From positions 1 to 64,000 of the forward strand of contig CAUJCU010000013.1 in assembly GCA_963169745.1 (NCBI GenBank): a stretch of DNA of 64,000 nucleotides. Direction: 5' to 3'. How positions within the stretch are numbered: the first letter of the stretch is position 1; every line of letters starts with the position of its first letter. The position numbers and the translations under genes were made by a program. Positions 48,958 to 57,359 of this stretch are shown piece after piece. This stretch comes from Bacteroidota bacterium (GTDB lineage: Bacteria > Bacteroidota > Bacteroidia > UBA4408). The notes beneath the pieces are model-generated. The model did not search any database. It saw nothing but the letters and a program-made list of their open reading frames with translations, and had not been told where the DNA came from.

Positions 48958-50568
48958 TTAGTAATGACACTTTCCACATTCAATTCCGCCCATCATTTCT
49001 ACGGTAATTGGTTTATTTCCGTATGTCTTTTTGAGTTCTTCGTGTAGTTTTGTGTAATATGGATTTCCTTCCATTTTAACCTCTGTTTTACGGTGGCAAT
49101 CAACACACCAGCCCATAGTTAGTGGTGAAAACTGGCGCAAGGTATCCATTTCGGCTACAGGACCATGGCATGTGGTACACTCTTGCTTGCCTACAGTTAC
49201 GTGCTGAGCGTGGTTAAAATAAGCATGTTCAGGCAGTTGGTGAACTTTTACCCATTTAATTGGTTTTGGGTTAGGCCCATAAGTTCCTTTATCTGGATCA
49301 TAATCTAAAGCTTCGTAAATCTTAGCAATTTCTTTTTTACCAGTTACTGCTCCTTCCTGAATACCTTTATGGCAGTTCATACAAACATTAGCCGAAGGCA
49401 CATTAGAGGTTTTACTTTTTTCGACACCAGAGTGGCAGTAAACGCAATTGATACCATTTTCTCCGGCATGTATCTTATGGCTAAAGAATATAGGTTGTTC
49501 CGGGGCATATCCTTGGTACACACCAATTCCCATCATACCATTCCAAGCAGCTCGAGATGCCACACTAACGACAACAATAAGAATAATTGCTATTAATTTT
49601 TTATTGTTTCTTGCGCATTTTAAGAAGTAAGCTGTGTTGTAAACAACTGGTTCAGGTTCAGGTACTCCATTTTTTTGATTTACCATTTTCTGAAGGGATT
49701 TTTTTACCCCACCAAGTACACTTATTAATATAAGGAATAAAACAATAAGACCAACTAAGAAATACCACACTTGTGATGATGACTCTTTTTTAAGAGGTGC
49801 CGCTTTTTCGGTGGAAGCAGTAGCTGTTCCTTGTCCTGCATTTTCAGCCGGGGGATTCGCAATGTAAGCTAAGATAGATTTAATTTCTGCATCACTTAAA
49901 GCTTGCGCAGGCATTACCATTTTATTGTACTCTTCATAAATCTTATTGGCATAGGTATCACCGCTCTTTATAAGTGATTGTGAATTTTTAATCCACTTTA
50001 TTAACCATTCTTCGGCCGGTTGAGGCACTTTGCTGGCTATATCTTTTAGCCCGGGACCAACTAATTTAGCATCGGTAGTTTTGTGGCATGCAGCGCAGTT
50101 AATTTTAAACAATTTTTCGCCCGCAAGTACTTCTTCTGAAGGAGCCCCTGCGCCTCCGGCTGTAGCTCCTGCAGCTTTGCTGCCCCCCGGATTATCTAAG
50201 TAAGCCAAGATAGACTTAATTTCATCATCGGTTAAAGCCGTGGCCGGCATAATCATTTTGTTATACTCTTCATATATTTTGTTGGCATAAGCATCTCCGC
50301 TCTTAATAACAGCTTGTGAATTTTTTATCCATTTAATTAACCACTCTTCAGCAGGTTGAGGTACATTCTTAGCCACATCTTTTAAGCCGGGGCCTACTAA
50401 TTTAGCATCGGTTTCTTTATGGCAAGCTGCACAATTAATTTTAAATAGTTTTTCACCAGCAGCTGCATCCTGACCGTATGAAAAATGGCCAGAACTAATT
50501 ACTAAAGCTGAAGTGATTAAAAGGAACTGGTGGAAATAAACTCTTAATGCTTTGAAAAGTGTATGCAT
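48958..50568 (-). CDS. actA: Alternative complex III multiheme cytochrome ActA with two extra monoheme domains
   Basis: 536 residues from ATG 50568; an in-frame ATG at 50619 would add 17 residues but lies almost on the expected transcription start. Signal segment about 1-33. Two near-identical cytochrome c domains of 112 residues follow (each GEKLFKINCAACHK...LVGPGLKD...MIMP or MVMP), then a transmembrane helix (VWYFLVGLIVLFLILISVLG), a second one, and the pentaheme ActA domain with CVYCH, CMNCH, CTTCH, CVDCH and CGKCH. This makes seven CxxCH motifs. Known ActA takes electrons from ActB and passes them to ActE or the oxidase. The tandem monoheme pair may be a built-in electron wire to the oxidase. 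First gene of the operon. Confidence 0.92.
   Translation of the reverse strand: MHTLFKALRVYFHQFLLITSALVISSGHFSYGQDAAAGEKLFKINCAACHKETDAKLVGPGLKDVAKNVPQPAEEWLIKWIKNSQAVIKSGDAYANKIYEEYNKMIMPATALTDDEIKSILAYLDNPGGSKAAGATAGGAGAPSEEVLAGEKLFKINCAACHKTTDAKLVGPGLKDIASKVPQPAEEWLIKWIKNSQSLIKSGDTYANKIYEEYNKMVMPAQALSDAEIKSILAYIANPPAENAGQGTATASTEKAAPLKKESSSQVWYFLVGLIVLFLILISVLGGVKKSLQKMVNQKNGVPEPEPVVYNTAYFLKCARNNKKLIAIILIVVVSVASRAAWNGMMGIGVYQGYAPEQPIFFSHKIHAGENGINCVYCHSGVEKSKTSNVPSANVCMNCHKGIQEGAVTGKKEIAKIYEALDYDPDKGTYGPNPKPIKWVKVHQLPEHAYFNHAQHVTVGKQECTTCHGPVAEMDTLRQFSPLTMGWCVDCHRKTEVKMEGNPYYTKLHEELKKTYGNKPITVEMMGGIECGKCHY
49863..50460 (-). repeat. Duplicated cytochrome c domain within actA
   Basis: Two direct copies 336 bp (112 codons) apart: aagatagatttaatttc at 49871 corresponds to aagatagacttaatttc at 50207. 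The protein copies are about 90 percent alike by eye while many third codon positions differ, so the duplication is not very recent and appears under protein-level selection. Confidence 0.85.
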
Positions 50569-50623
50569 ATATGTTAATTTTTCTTTTGTCATATTAATGT
50601 CAGACGACATTGTTTTCACGCGG

Positions 50624-50631
50624 CAAAATTA
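50624..50631 (-). promoter_or_regulatory. Predicted -7 box of the act-cox operon
   Basis: Minus-strand TAATTTTG (revcomp of caaaatta) lies about 56 bp upstream of ATG 50568. A TTTG stands 14 bp further upstream (50646-50649), closer than the usual spacing. Its place supports 50568 over 50619 as start codon. Confidence 0.4.
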
Positions 50632-50857
50632 TAAGTTTACCTATTCAAAGGGCAGAAAATGCTTATATTTTTTTAAGATTTTACTAATTTATAAAAATTC
50701 TAAATAAATTATATAATACACTAAATAACAATGTTATAAGAAATATTTTAATGAATTTTATAATTTTTCCTATTGTTAATAAACTAATTAGGCTGTGTAA
50801 AAATCATAAAATATTTTAAAAAAATTCTTATTGCATAGAAGCATTGCTCGTTTATTA
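50632..50857. other. AT-rich intergenic region
   Basis: Very AT-rich spacer between the actA promoter and the truB stop. No gene or clear terminator hairpin is visible. Confidence 0.4.
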
Positions 50858-51583
50858 TTAAAGTTGAAACTCTGAGGGTTTTGACTTAAAGAGCGGGAAA
50901 GCCGCTTTAAACTGTTCTAATGAAACAGCTTCTTTTATAAAGTAATTACCTATTTGTGTTCTTCTTAAATTAGTAAGGTAAGCCATATTATTTAGTTTTA
51001 AACCAAAATCACGGGCAATAGCTCTTATATAGGTTCCTTTTGAACAAATGATTCTAAAATTTACTTCGATCGTTTCTGCTAGCATCTCAATGCTATTAAT
51101 TTCAAAAACTTTTATTTCTATTTGACTTGCCTTAATCTCGACCGTTTCGCCTCTTCGGGCTTTATGGTATGCTCTTTCGCCCTTTATTTTTTTTGCTGAG
51201 TACAATGGAGCTATTTGGTTTTGAATGCCTATAAAGGTTGTGGCGGCAGTATAAATATCGCTTTCCTTAATATGCGAAATACTGCGTGTTTCAGATATTT
51301 CAGTTTCTAAGTCATAAGAAGCTGTGCTTTTTCCTATAACTATAGTTCCCGTGTATTCTTTATCCAAACCTTGAATGGAGTCAATGCTTTTAGTACTTTT
51401 TCCGGTACACAATATTAATAAGCCCGAAGCTAATGGATCGAGTGTACCGGCATGACCCACTTTTACATTTAGGGTCTTGCGTACATAGTTTACCACATCA
51501 AAAGAAGTCCAATTAACAGGTTTGTCAAAAAGCAGGACAGCGCCTGTTTGCAATACTTCTGGGGTGAGTTTAGTAAGTTCCAA
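50858..51583 (-). CDS. truB: tRNA pseudouridine-55 synthase TruB
   Basis: 241 residues, on the short side because the C-terminal PUA domain is reduced. TruB isomerises U55 in the T loop of tRNAs. The catalytic Asp49 lies in VGHAGTLDPLASGLL. Other motifs are LLFDKPVNWTSFDVVNYVRK, the Tyr-containing GERAYHKARRGE and CSKGTYIRAIARDFG. It is the last gene of the minus-strand operon ftsX-DUF3098-uppP-truB, starting 4 bp after uppP ends. Confidence 0.95.
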   Translation of the reverse strand: MELTKLTPEVLQTGAVLLFDKPVNWTSFDVVNYVRKTLNVKVGHAGTLDPLASGLLILCTGKSTKSIDSIQGLDKEYTGTIVIGKSTASYDLETEISETRSISHIKESDIYTAATTFIGIQNQIAPLYSAKKIKGERAYHKARRGETVEIKASQIEIKVFEINSIEMLAETIEVNFRIICSKGTYIRAIARDFGLKLNNMAYLTNLRRTQIGNYFIKEAVSLEQFKAAFPLFKSKPSEFQL

Positions 51584-51587
51584 GTTG

Positions 51588-52391
51588 TTATAACATACCT
51601 AGTTTTACTCCTGCAAAATGAAGAATTATAATAGCAAGGCCAATAATTATACGGTAATATCCAAATAATTTAAACCCAAATTTAGTAATGTACCCAATAA
51701 AATATTTTATGGCAAGCACGCCTACCAAGAAGGCTACCACATTACCAAGTATGAGTAAGTGCACTTGATTAGACTCAAAACTTGCACCATCATAAATATA
51801 CTTAAAAAGCTTGTAAACAGAGGCAGCAAAAAGTGTGGGAACAGCTAAAACAAATGAAAATTCGGCCGCATTTTTTCGAGACATTTTTTGAGTTAACCCC
51901 CCTACAATTGTAGCAGCAGATCGTGATACACCCGGAATCATAGAAATAGTTTGAAACAAGCCTATTTTAAGAGCTCTTAAATTAGTAAGTGGTTTTTCAT
52001 CTTCTTCTTTTACATCAAACCACTTATCCACAAAAAGTAATATAATTCCTCCGATAACTAGTGAAAAGGCAACAGTAAGGGCATTCTCAAGAAAACCGTC
52101 AATTTGTTTTTTGAAAAGAAAGTAAAATATAGGAGCCGGAAGAAAAGCAATAAAAAGCTTTAAGTAGAAATCAAACTTTAACAAAAAATCTTTCCAATAA
52201 AGCACCATTACAGAAAGAATGCAGCCGAATTGAATTGAAATTACAAAAAACTTAGTAAACTCTTTAGTGGTTTCATCTTGAAGTAAACCCATAATAGAAG
52301 CTGCAATAATTAAATGTCCGGTTGATGAAACAGGTAAAAACTCGGTTAGTCCTTCAATCAATGATAATATTAAGGCGTGCAGCGTATTCAT
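51588..52391 (-). CDS. uppP: Undecaprenyl-diphosphate phosphatase UppP
   Basis: 267 residues with about 8 hydrophobic helices. It recycles the C55 lipid carrier for peptidoglycan and other polymers, and overexpression is known to give bacitracin resistance. Catalytic motifs are EGLTEFLPVSSTGHLII (about 13-29) and PGVSRSAATIVGG (about 155-167). It lies 16 bp after the DUF3098 gene and 4 bp before truB, in a tight operon. Confidence 0.96.
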   Translation of the reverse strand: MNTLHALILSLIEGLTEFLPVSSTGHLIIAASIMGLLQDETTKEFTKFFVISIQFGCILSVMVLYWKDFLLKFDFYLKLFIAFLPAPIFYFLFKKQIDGFLENALTVAFSLVIGGIILLFVDKWFDVKEEDEKPLTNLRALKIGLFQTISMIPGVSRSAATIVGGLTQKMSRKNAAEFSFVLAVPTLFAASVYKLFKYIYDGASFESNQVHLLILGNVVAFLVGVLAIKYFIGYITKFGFKLFGYYRIIIGLAIIILHFAGVKLGML

Positions 52392-52407
52392 TCTAACTTA
52401 TTTCTGA

Positions 52408-52659
52408 TTAATCTTTAGGTTTACGCATAATAGCAATAATTTCAATGGTAAAACCCAGCAAAATTACTATTGGAGCTAAGGTAATACGTCTGAAGCTAAA
52501 AATTTCAGGATTAAAAACATTAGGATCATCAGACCCACCCCCAATCATTAAGAGGTTTCCAATAATTATAACGATTAACCCAATTATCATAATTACATAA
52601 TTTTCTTTTCCAAAAGCAAAATCGTTAGGCTTAGTAGTATCGCTTATTTTTTTTGACAT
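52408..52659 (-). CDS. DUF3098 small membrane protein
   Basis: 83 residues. Two transmembrane helices (about 22-42 and 60-77) flank GGGSDDPNVFNPEIFSFRRI, the family hallmark. It occurs in Bacteroidota between ftsX and uppP, as here (10 bp from ftsX, 16 bp to uppP). Its role is unknown; the fixed position points to envelope assembly or division. Confidence 0.9.
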   Translation of the reverse strand: MSKKISDTTKPNDFAFGKENYVIMIIGLIVIIIGNLLMIGGGSDDPNVFNPEIFSFRRITLAPIVILLGFTIEIIAIMRKPKD

Positions 52660-52669
52660 ATTGTTTTAA

Positions 52670-53551
52670 TTAAAGTTGATACAAATCGTCTGTTTGAATT
52701 TTTAAATATCGTTTAAGTGCAAAATAAGTACTTAGTAAATTAATTCCAATTCCGGCAATGATAACGAGTACAAAAAGTTGAATAAATAAATTAATATCTT
52801 GAAGCTCTATTAACTCAGGGAAATTTTTTTGAGCTACAAAAATCAAACCCATCATTAATGCAATGGTAATTAGCGAACTATAAATACCATTCCAAAGGCT
52901 ACGTACTAAAAAAGGTTTACTGATGAATTTTTGCGTAGCCCCTACTAATTGCATGGTTTTTATTAAGAATCTCTTGGAATAAATATACAAGCGAATTGTG
53001 TTATTAATAAGAGCCACAGAGATAATACTTAATACAAAGCAAATTCCTAGCAATACAAGCCCTATTTTTTTTACATTTTCGTTAATAGCTTGAACTAGCG
53101 ATTTTTGATAAAAAACTTCCTTAATGCTAGGATCGGTAAGTAACCGAGTTTCAATGCGAGCTAAGCTGTCGTTGTTAGCATAAGCGGCATTCAACTTAAT
53201 ATCAAAAGATGAGAGTAATGGGTTAAAGCCTAGAAATTTTATAAAATCTTCGCCCAAGTCTTTTTGCAATGATTCTGCTGCTGCTTCTTTAGTTACAAAG
53301 GTAACTTGCTTTGCAAAAGGTGCAATTTCAAGGTTCTTTCGAAGCTGTTGAAGGTCTGCTTCTTTTATACTATCATGAATAATAACGCTCAAGCCAATGT
53401 TTTCTTTAACATACTCAGAAAGTTTTTTTGCATTTAAAACTATTAATCCCAACAACCCTAAAACAAAAAGCACCAACGACATGCTGATTATAGTTGAGAA
53501 ATAGGACGATTTAACCTTTCTGTTTGTATATTTATCGCTTTGATTTGGCAT
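52670..53551 (-). CDS. ftsX: Cell-division ABC transporter permease FtsX
   Basis: 293 residues with the FtsX layout: cytosolic N-terminus, TM1 at about 22-42, an extracellular domain at about 45-165, then three TM helices in the C-terminal FtsX domain (VLLGICFVLSIISVALINNTIRLYIYSKR ... FLVRSLWNGIYSSL). FtsEX controls peptidoglycan hydrolases at the septum. ftsE is not adjacent, as is usual in this phylum. First gene of the operon, with promoter at 53563-53592. Confidence 0.93.
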   Translation of the reverse strand: MPNQSDKYTNRKVKSSYFSTIISMSLVLFVLGLLGLIVLNAKKLSEYVKENIGLSVIIHDSIKEADLQQLRKNLEIAPFAKQVTFVTKEAAAESLQKDLGEDFIKFLGFNPLLSSFDIKLNAAYANNDSLARIETRLLTDPSIKEVFYQKSLVQAINENVKKIGLVLLGICFVLSIISVALINNTIRLYIYSKRFLIKTMQLVGATQKFISKPFLVRSLWNGIYSSLITIALMMGLIFVAQKNFPELIELQDINLFIQLFVLVIIAGIGINLLSTYFALKRYLKIQTDDLYQL

Positions 53552-53562
53552 TTTACGGGCAG

Positions 53563-53592
53563 CAAAATTATATTTTTATTTTTAAAAACAAT
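53563..53592 (-). promoter_or_regulatory. Predicted promoter of the ftsX-DUF3098-uppP-truB operon
   Basis: Minus-strand ATTG (53589-53592), an 18-bp spacer and TAATTTTG (53563-53570) fit the Bacteroidota consensus. The -7 box ends 11 bp before the ftsX ATG, so the leader is very short. A 24-bp palindrome lies just upstream at 53608-53631. Confidence 0.55.
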
Positions 53593-53607
53593 ATGAACCA
53601 GCTCATT

Positions 53608-53631
53608 TTACTATTCGTTAACGAATAGTAA
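53608..53631. promoter_or_regulatory. Perfect 24-bp palindrome, candidate operator
   Basis: Half-site TTACTATTCGTT is followed at once by its exact reverse complement, centred on GTTAAC. It lies 15 bp upstream of the -33 box of the ftsX operon and about 235 bp upstream of leuS. With no loop it is more likely a dimeric protein-binding site than an RNA hairpin. Confidence 0.5.
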
Positions 53632-53669
53632 CAATTTGTATATTTATTTTTTTTATTTTTCTAATACAC

Positions 53670-53686
53670 TAAACCTCAGAGGTTTA
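53670..53686. promoter_or_regulatory. 17-bp interrupted palindrome
   Basis: TAAACCTC, a single A, then GAGGTTTA. It lies between the ftsX promoter and leuS. A possible second regulator site or weak hairpin; nothing else is seen in the 313-bp gap except a TATTTTTG box at 53826-53833. Confidence 0.35.
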
Positions 53687-53825
53687 AAATTATTTATTTA
53701 TAAGTATTTGTGTTTAAGTTTTGAATTGGTTCATTGTTAGAACTTATAATACAGCAAGCCGAGTTGGTATTTACGAGGAGGCAACTTTATTATCCCTTCT
53801 TTAAGTAATTTAAGGATTAAAGATA

Positions 53826-53833
53826 TATTTTTG
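53826..53833 (+). promoter_or_regulatory. Possible leuS -7 box
   Basis: TATTTTTG fits TAnnTTTG and lies 31 bp before the leuS ATG. No clear TTG stands at the expected distance upstream. Confidence 0.35.
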
Positions 53834-53864
53834 CAAGTTTTTAGAGCTAAATAATTGCATTTTT

Positions 53865-56744
53865 ATGGAGTATAATTTTAGAGAGACCGAAAAAAAGTGG
53901 CAGCAATACTGGGTTGAAAATAAAACGTATAAAACAGAGCGCGATCCCTTAAAACCAAAGTTTTATGTTTTAGATATGTTTCCTTATCCCAGTGGGGCTG
54001 GTTTACATGTTGGGCATCCATTAGGCTATATAGCCTCAGATATTTACAGCCGGTATAAACGACTCAAGGGATTTAATGTTCTGCATCCCATGGGTTTTGA
54101 TTCGTTTGGGTTGCCTGCCGAGCAATATGCTATACAAACAGGTCAACACCCTAAAATAACCACACAAAAAAACATTGAACGTTACCGTGAACAATTAGAC
54201 AAAATAGGTTTTTCATTTGATTGGGACAGAGAAGTACGTACATCAGATGCTTCCTATTATAAATGGACACAATGGATTTTCATTAAGCTATTTCAATCAT
54301 GGTATAATACCCAAAGTGATAAAGCAGAGGCCATAGTTGACTTAATTAAGATTTTTGAAAAAAATGGAAATTTAGACGTTTATGCTTGTTGTGATGATGA
54401 TACACCGCGATTTACAGCAAGTGAATGGTTGTCTTTTTCTCCAAAAAAGCGAGCAAATATTTTAATGGCCTATCGTTTGGCCTATTTGGGTGAAGCATAC
54501 GTAAATTGGTGTCCTGTTTTAGGTACTGTATTGGCTAATGACGAAGTAAAAGATGGTGTAAGTGAGCGCGGTGGGCATCCGGTTGAACGTAAACTTATGA
54601 AGCAATGGAGTATGCGTATTACAGCTTATGCTGATAGGTTGCTAAAGGGTTTAGAGCAAATTGATTGGAGTGAAAGTATAAAAGAAGCTCAACGTAACTG
54701 GATAGGAAAATCAGAAGGAACAAGCTTATACTTTAAAATAGTAGGAAGCGAAAAACAGGTTGAAGTATTTACCACACGGCCTGATACTGTTTTTGGGGTT
54801 ACATTTGTAACGCTCGCTCCTGAACATGAGTGGGTGCCATTAATTACTACCAGCGAACAAAAACAAAAAGTTGAAGACTATATTACAGTAACAGCCAAGC
54901 GTAGCGAACGAGAACGTATGGCTGATGTAAAAAAAATAAGTGGCGTTTTTACTGGGGCTTACGTGCAACACCCTTTTACACAACAAAAAATTCCGGTATG
55001 GGTAGGAGATTATGTGTTAGCGGGCTATGGAACAGGAGCAGTAATGGGGGTTCCGGCACACGATTCAAGAGATTACGCTTTTGCTGATTATTTTGGTTTA
55101 GAAAAAAAACAGGTCATACAACCTGAAGAAGTATGGGATTTTAACAAGCTGTCTTATGACGAAAAACAAGGCATACTCATTCATTCTGATTTTTTGAATG
55201 GATTTTCTGTTCGTGATGCCATAAAAAAAGCTATATCAGAAATAGAACAACGAGGCTTAGGAAAAAGAAAAATAAATTATCGCTTGCGTGATGCCGTTTT
55301 TGGCAGGCAGCGGTATTGGGGAGAGCCTATTCCGGTTTACTATAAAGATGATATACCATGTACTTTAGATTTTAATGAACTTCCGCTAATTTTACCTGAA
55401 ATTGATTCATACTTGCCTACTAAGAATGGCGAACCGCCTTTGGCTCGTGCCGCAGAAACCTGGAAAAAAGATGGCCTATACGATTTCGAGCATACCACCA
55501 TGCCGGGATGGGCAGGAAGCAGCTGGTATTATTTACGCTATATGGATGCTCAAAATCAAAATGAGTTTGTTTCTAAAGCAAATGCAGATTATTGGCAAAA
55601 TGTAGATTTATATATTGGCGGTGCTGAACATGCTACAGGTCACTTGTTGTATGTCCGTTTTTGGACCAAATTTTTATTTGACAGTGGGTATATTACATTT
55701 CATGAACCTGCAAAAAAACTTATCAATCAAGGAATGATACAAGGTGTTAGCAGTTTTGTTTATCGTTCGCCCAATACACGTTCATTTATTTCTTATAATT
55801 TAATAAAAGATCAGTTTGGTAAAATATCTATTGATGAGCTTGAAAGCGAAGCTTCTAAGCCCGGTGCTACTACAGCAGCTCTCAATGCCTGGAAAAATTC
55901 TTCTTACCATAAATTTGGTAAAGTAAGTGCTTTGCATGTAGATATTCGTTTTGTAACCAACAACCAATTGGATATTGAAGGTTTTAAAAGCTGGCGTGCA
56001 GAGTATGCTGATGCTGATTTTGTTTTAGAAGAAGGAAAATATATTTGTGGCAGTGAAGTTGAAAAAATGTCAAAATCAAAATGGAATGTTGTAAGTCCAG
56101 ATGATATTATTGAACAATATGGTGCTGACGCTTTAAGATTATATGAAATGTTTTTGGGGCCCATAGAACTGAGTAAACCATGGAATACTAATGGCATTAC
56201 CGGAGTATCAAATTTTATGCGAAAGTTGTGGCGCTTGTACCATCAAAATAACGAGCTTAACCTAAGTGATGACGAACCTACAAAACTGGAGTGGAAAGTA
56301 CTTCACCGAACTATCAAAAAAATTAGCTATGATATTGAACATTTTTCGTTTAATACCTCGGTTAGTAATTTTATGATTTGTGTAAATGAATTATCAGATT
56401 TAAAATGCAACAAAAGAAAGATATTAAATCCTTTAGCGATTATTATATCACCTTACGCCCCTCATATTGCTGAAGAACTTTGGCATTTATTAGGACACCC
56501 TGAAAGTATTACAAAAGCTCAATTTCCGGAATACGATGAAAGTTTTTTAGTTGAATCATCATTTATTTACCCGGTTTCTTTTAATGGAAAAACAAAATTC
56601 AATTTTGAATTTGACTTATCATTAAGTAAGGAAGAGATAGAAAAACAAGTATTGCAACTAGAACAAACACAAAAAATACTAGCTGGTAAAACGCCCAAAA
56701 AAGTAATTATTGTACCTCATAAAATAGTAAATATTGTGATGTGA
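53865..56744 (+). CDS. leuS: Leucyl-tRNA synthetase
   Basis: 959 residues, longer than the E. coli enzyme (860) but usual for Bacteroidota, which carry insertions near 150-190 and before KMSKS. It charges tRNA-Leu. The class I signatures are HVGH at about 48-51 in [17 protein letters not shown] and KMSKS at about 734-738. The CP1 editing domain has [18 protein letters not shown] and the conserved [24 protein letters not shown] marks the return to the catalytic core. The C-terminal anticodon-binding domain ends with [18 protein letters not shown]. It is monocistronic between the ftsX gap and the 160-bp repeats. Confidence 0.97.
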   Translation: MEYNFRETEKKWQQYWVENKTYKTERDPLKPKFYVLDMFPYPSGAGLHVGHPLGYIASDIYSRYKRLKGFNVLHPMGFDSFGLPAEQYAIQTGQHPKITTQKNIERYREQLDKIGFSFDWDREVRTSDASYYKWTQWIFIKLFQSWYNTQSDKAEAIVDLIKIFEKNGNLDVYACCDDDTPRFTASEWLSFSPKKRANILMAYRLAYLGEAYVNWCPVLGTVLANDEVKDGVSERGGHPVERKLMKQWSMRITAYADRLLKGLEQIDWSESIKEAQRNWIGKSEGTSLYFKIVGSEKQVEVFTTRPDTVFGVTFVTLAPEHEWVPLITTSEQKQKVEDYITVTAKRSERERMADVKKISGVFTGAYVQHPFTQQKIPVWVGDYVLAGYGTGAVMGVPAHDSRDYAFADYFGLEKKQVIQPEEVWDFNKLSYDEKQGILIHSDFLNGFSVRDAIKKAISEIEQRGLGKRKINYRLRDAVFGRQRYWGEPIPVYYKDDIPCTLDFNELPLILPEIDSYLPTKNGEPPLARAAETWKKDGLYDFEHTTMPGWAGSSWYYLRYMDAQNQNEFVSKANADYWQNVDLYIGGAEHATGHLLYVRFWTKFLFDSGYITFHEPAKKLINQGMIQGVSSFVYRSPNTRSFISYNLIKDQFGKISIDELESEASKPGATTAALNAWKNSSYHKFGKVSALHVDIRFVTNNQLDIEGFKSWRAEYADADFVLEEGKYICGSEVEKMSKSKWNVVSPDDIIEQYGADALRLYEMFLGPIELSKPWNTNGITGVSNFMRKLWRLYHQNNELNLSDDEPTKLEWKVLHRTIKKISYDIEHFSFNTSVSNFMICVNELSDLKCNKRKILNPLAIIISPYAPHIAEELWHLLGHPESITKAQFPEYDESFLVESSFIYPVSFNGKTKFNFEFDLSLSKEEIEKQVLQLEQTQKILAGKTPKKVIIVPHKIVNIVM

Positions 56745-57359
56745 GTCATGAGCCTGCCTTAAGCCTCATTAGCAAAGAACCGGAGCAGATTCAAAAATAT
56801 GCAAGAAAACACAGTTGTATATAAACTCAAATTACTAGGAAGTTTTTGTAAAAGGACACTACATTACCTCTAAAAACGGCAGTTCGTCTAATAATTTAAT
56901 TGTTTTTCCCAGTAAAAGCGAAGCTACGCTTCGTGTTTTTTAATAGATAGAGCTTTGCTCGGCTTTATTGTGCTCATTTGATTTTGAAAAATAACATCTT
57001 TTCTGTATCCACGCAAGTAAAACTTGCTCAATTAAAGGAAAGCGAAGCACAACTTCGCTTTTACGTGTGTGGTAAACGCGAAGCTACCCTTCGTGTTTTT
57101 TAATAGATAGAGCTTTGCTCGGCTTTATTGTGCTCATTTGATTTTGAAAAATAACTTCTGTTCTTTTTCCACGCAAGTAAAACTTGCTCAATTAAAGGAA
57201 AGCGAAGCACAGCTTCGCTTTTACGGAGTAATAAGGTGCGGTTGAACAGGCTTGTTTTGAAGATGATTTATATTTGTTCTCTCCATCTATGTTAACTTGT
57301 CAAAGGCTTTCTGATAACATTTTTTCTTAATCATTTAAAATATTTCACTTGAATTTATA
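56745..57359. other. 615-bp gene-free region holding repeat block A
   Basis: No plausible ORF. The centre (56911-57226) is two tandem copies of the 160-bp palindrome-rich element. Flanks are plain AT-rich sequence. Confidence 0.6.
56911..57226. repeat. Palindrome-rich 160-bp repeat, block A (two copies)
   Basis: Copies begin near 56911 and 57071, exactly 160 bp apart (aagctac at 56921 and 57081). Each copy contains four short inverted repeats in fixed order: CGAAGC..GCTTCG, GAGC-TTT-GCTC, GCAAG-TAAAA-CTTGC and GCGAAGC-ACA-GCTTCGC (the last one imperfect in the first copy), joined by near-constant spacers such as tgtgctcatttgatttt. Related copies form block B at 61722-62021. Confidence 0.9.

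Noticed and set aside
50569-50619. Upstream ATG of actA
   Set aside because: It would start within a few bases of the predicted transcription start, and the export signal begins only after the next in-frame ATG at 50568.
56911-57226. 160-bp repeats as CRISPR or as IS ends
   Set aside because: Only two units per block, without unique spacers; both blocks have the same orientation and no transposase lies between them.
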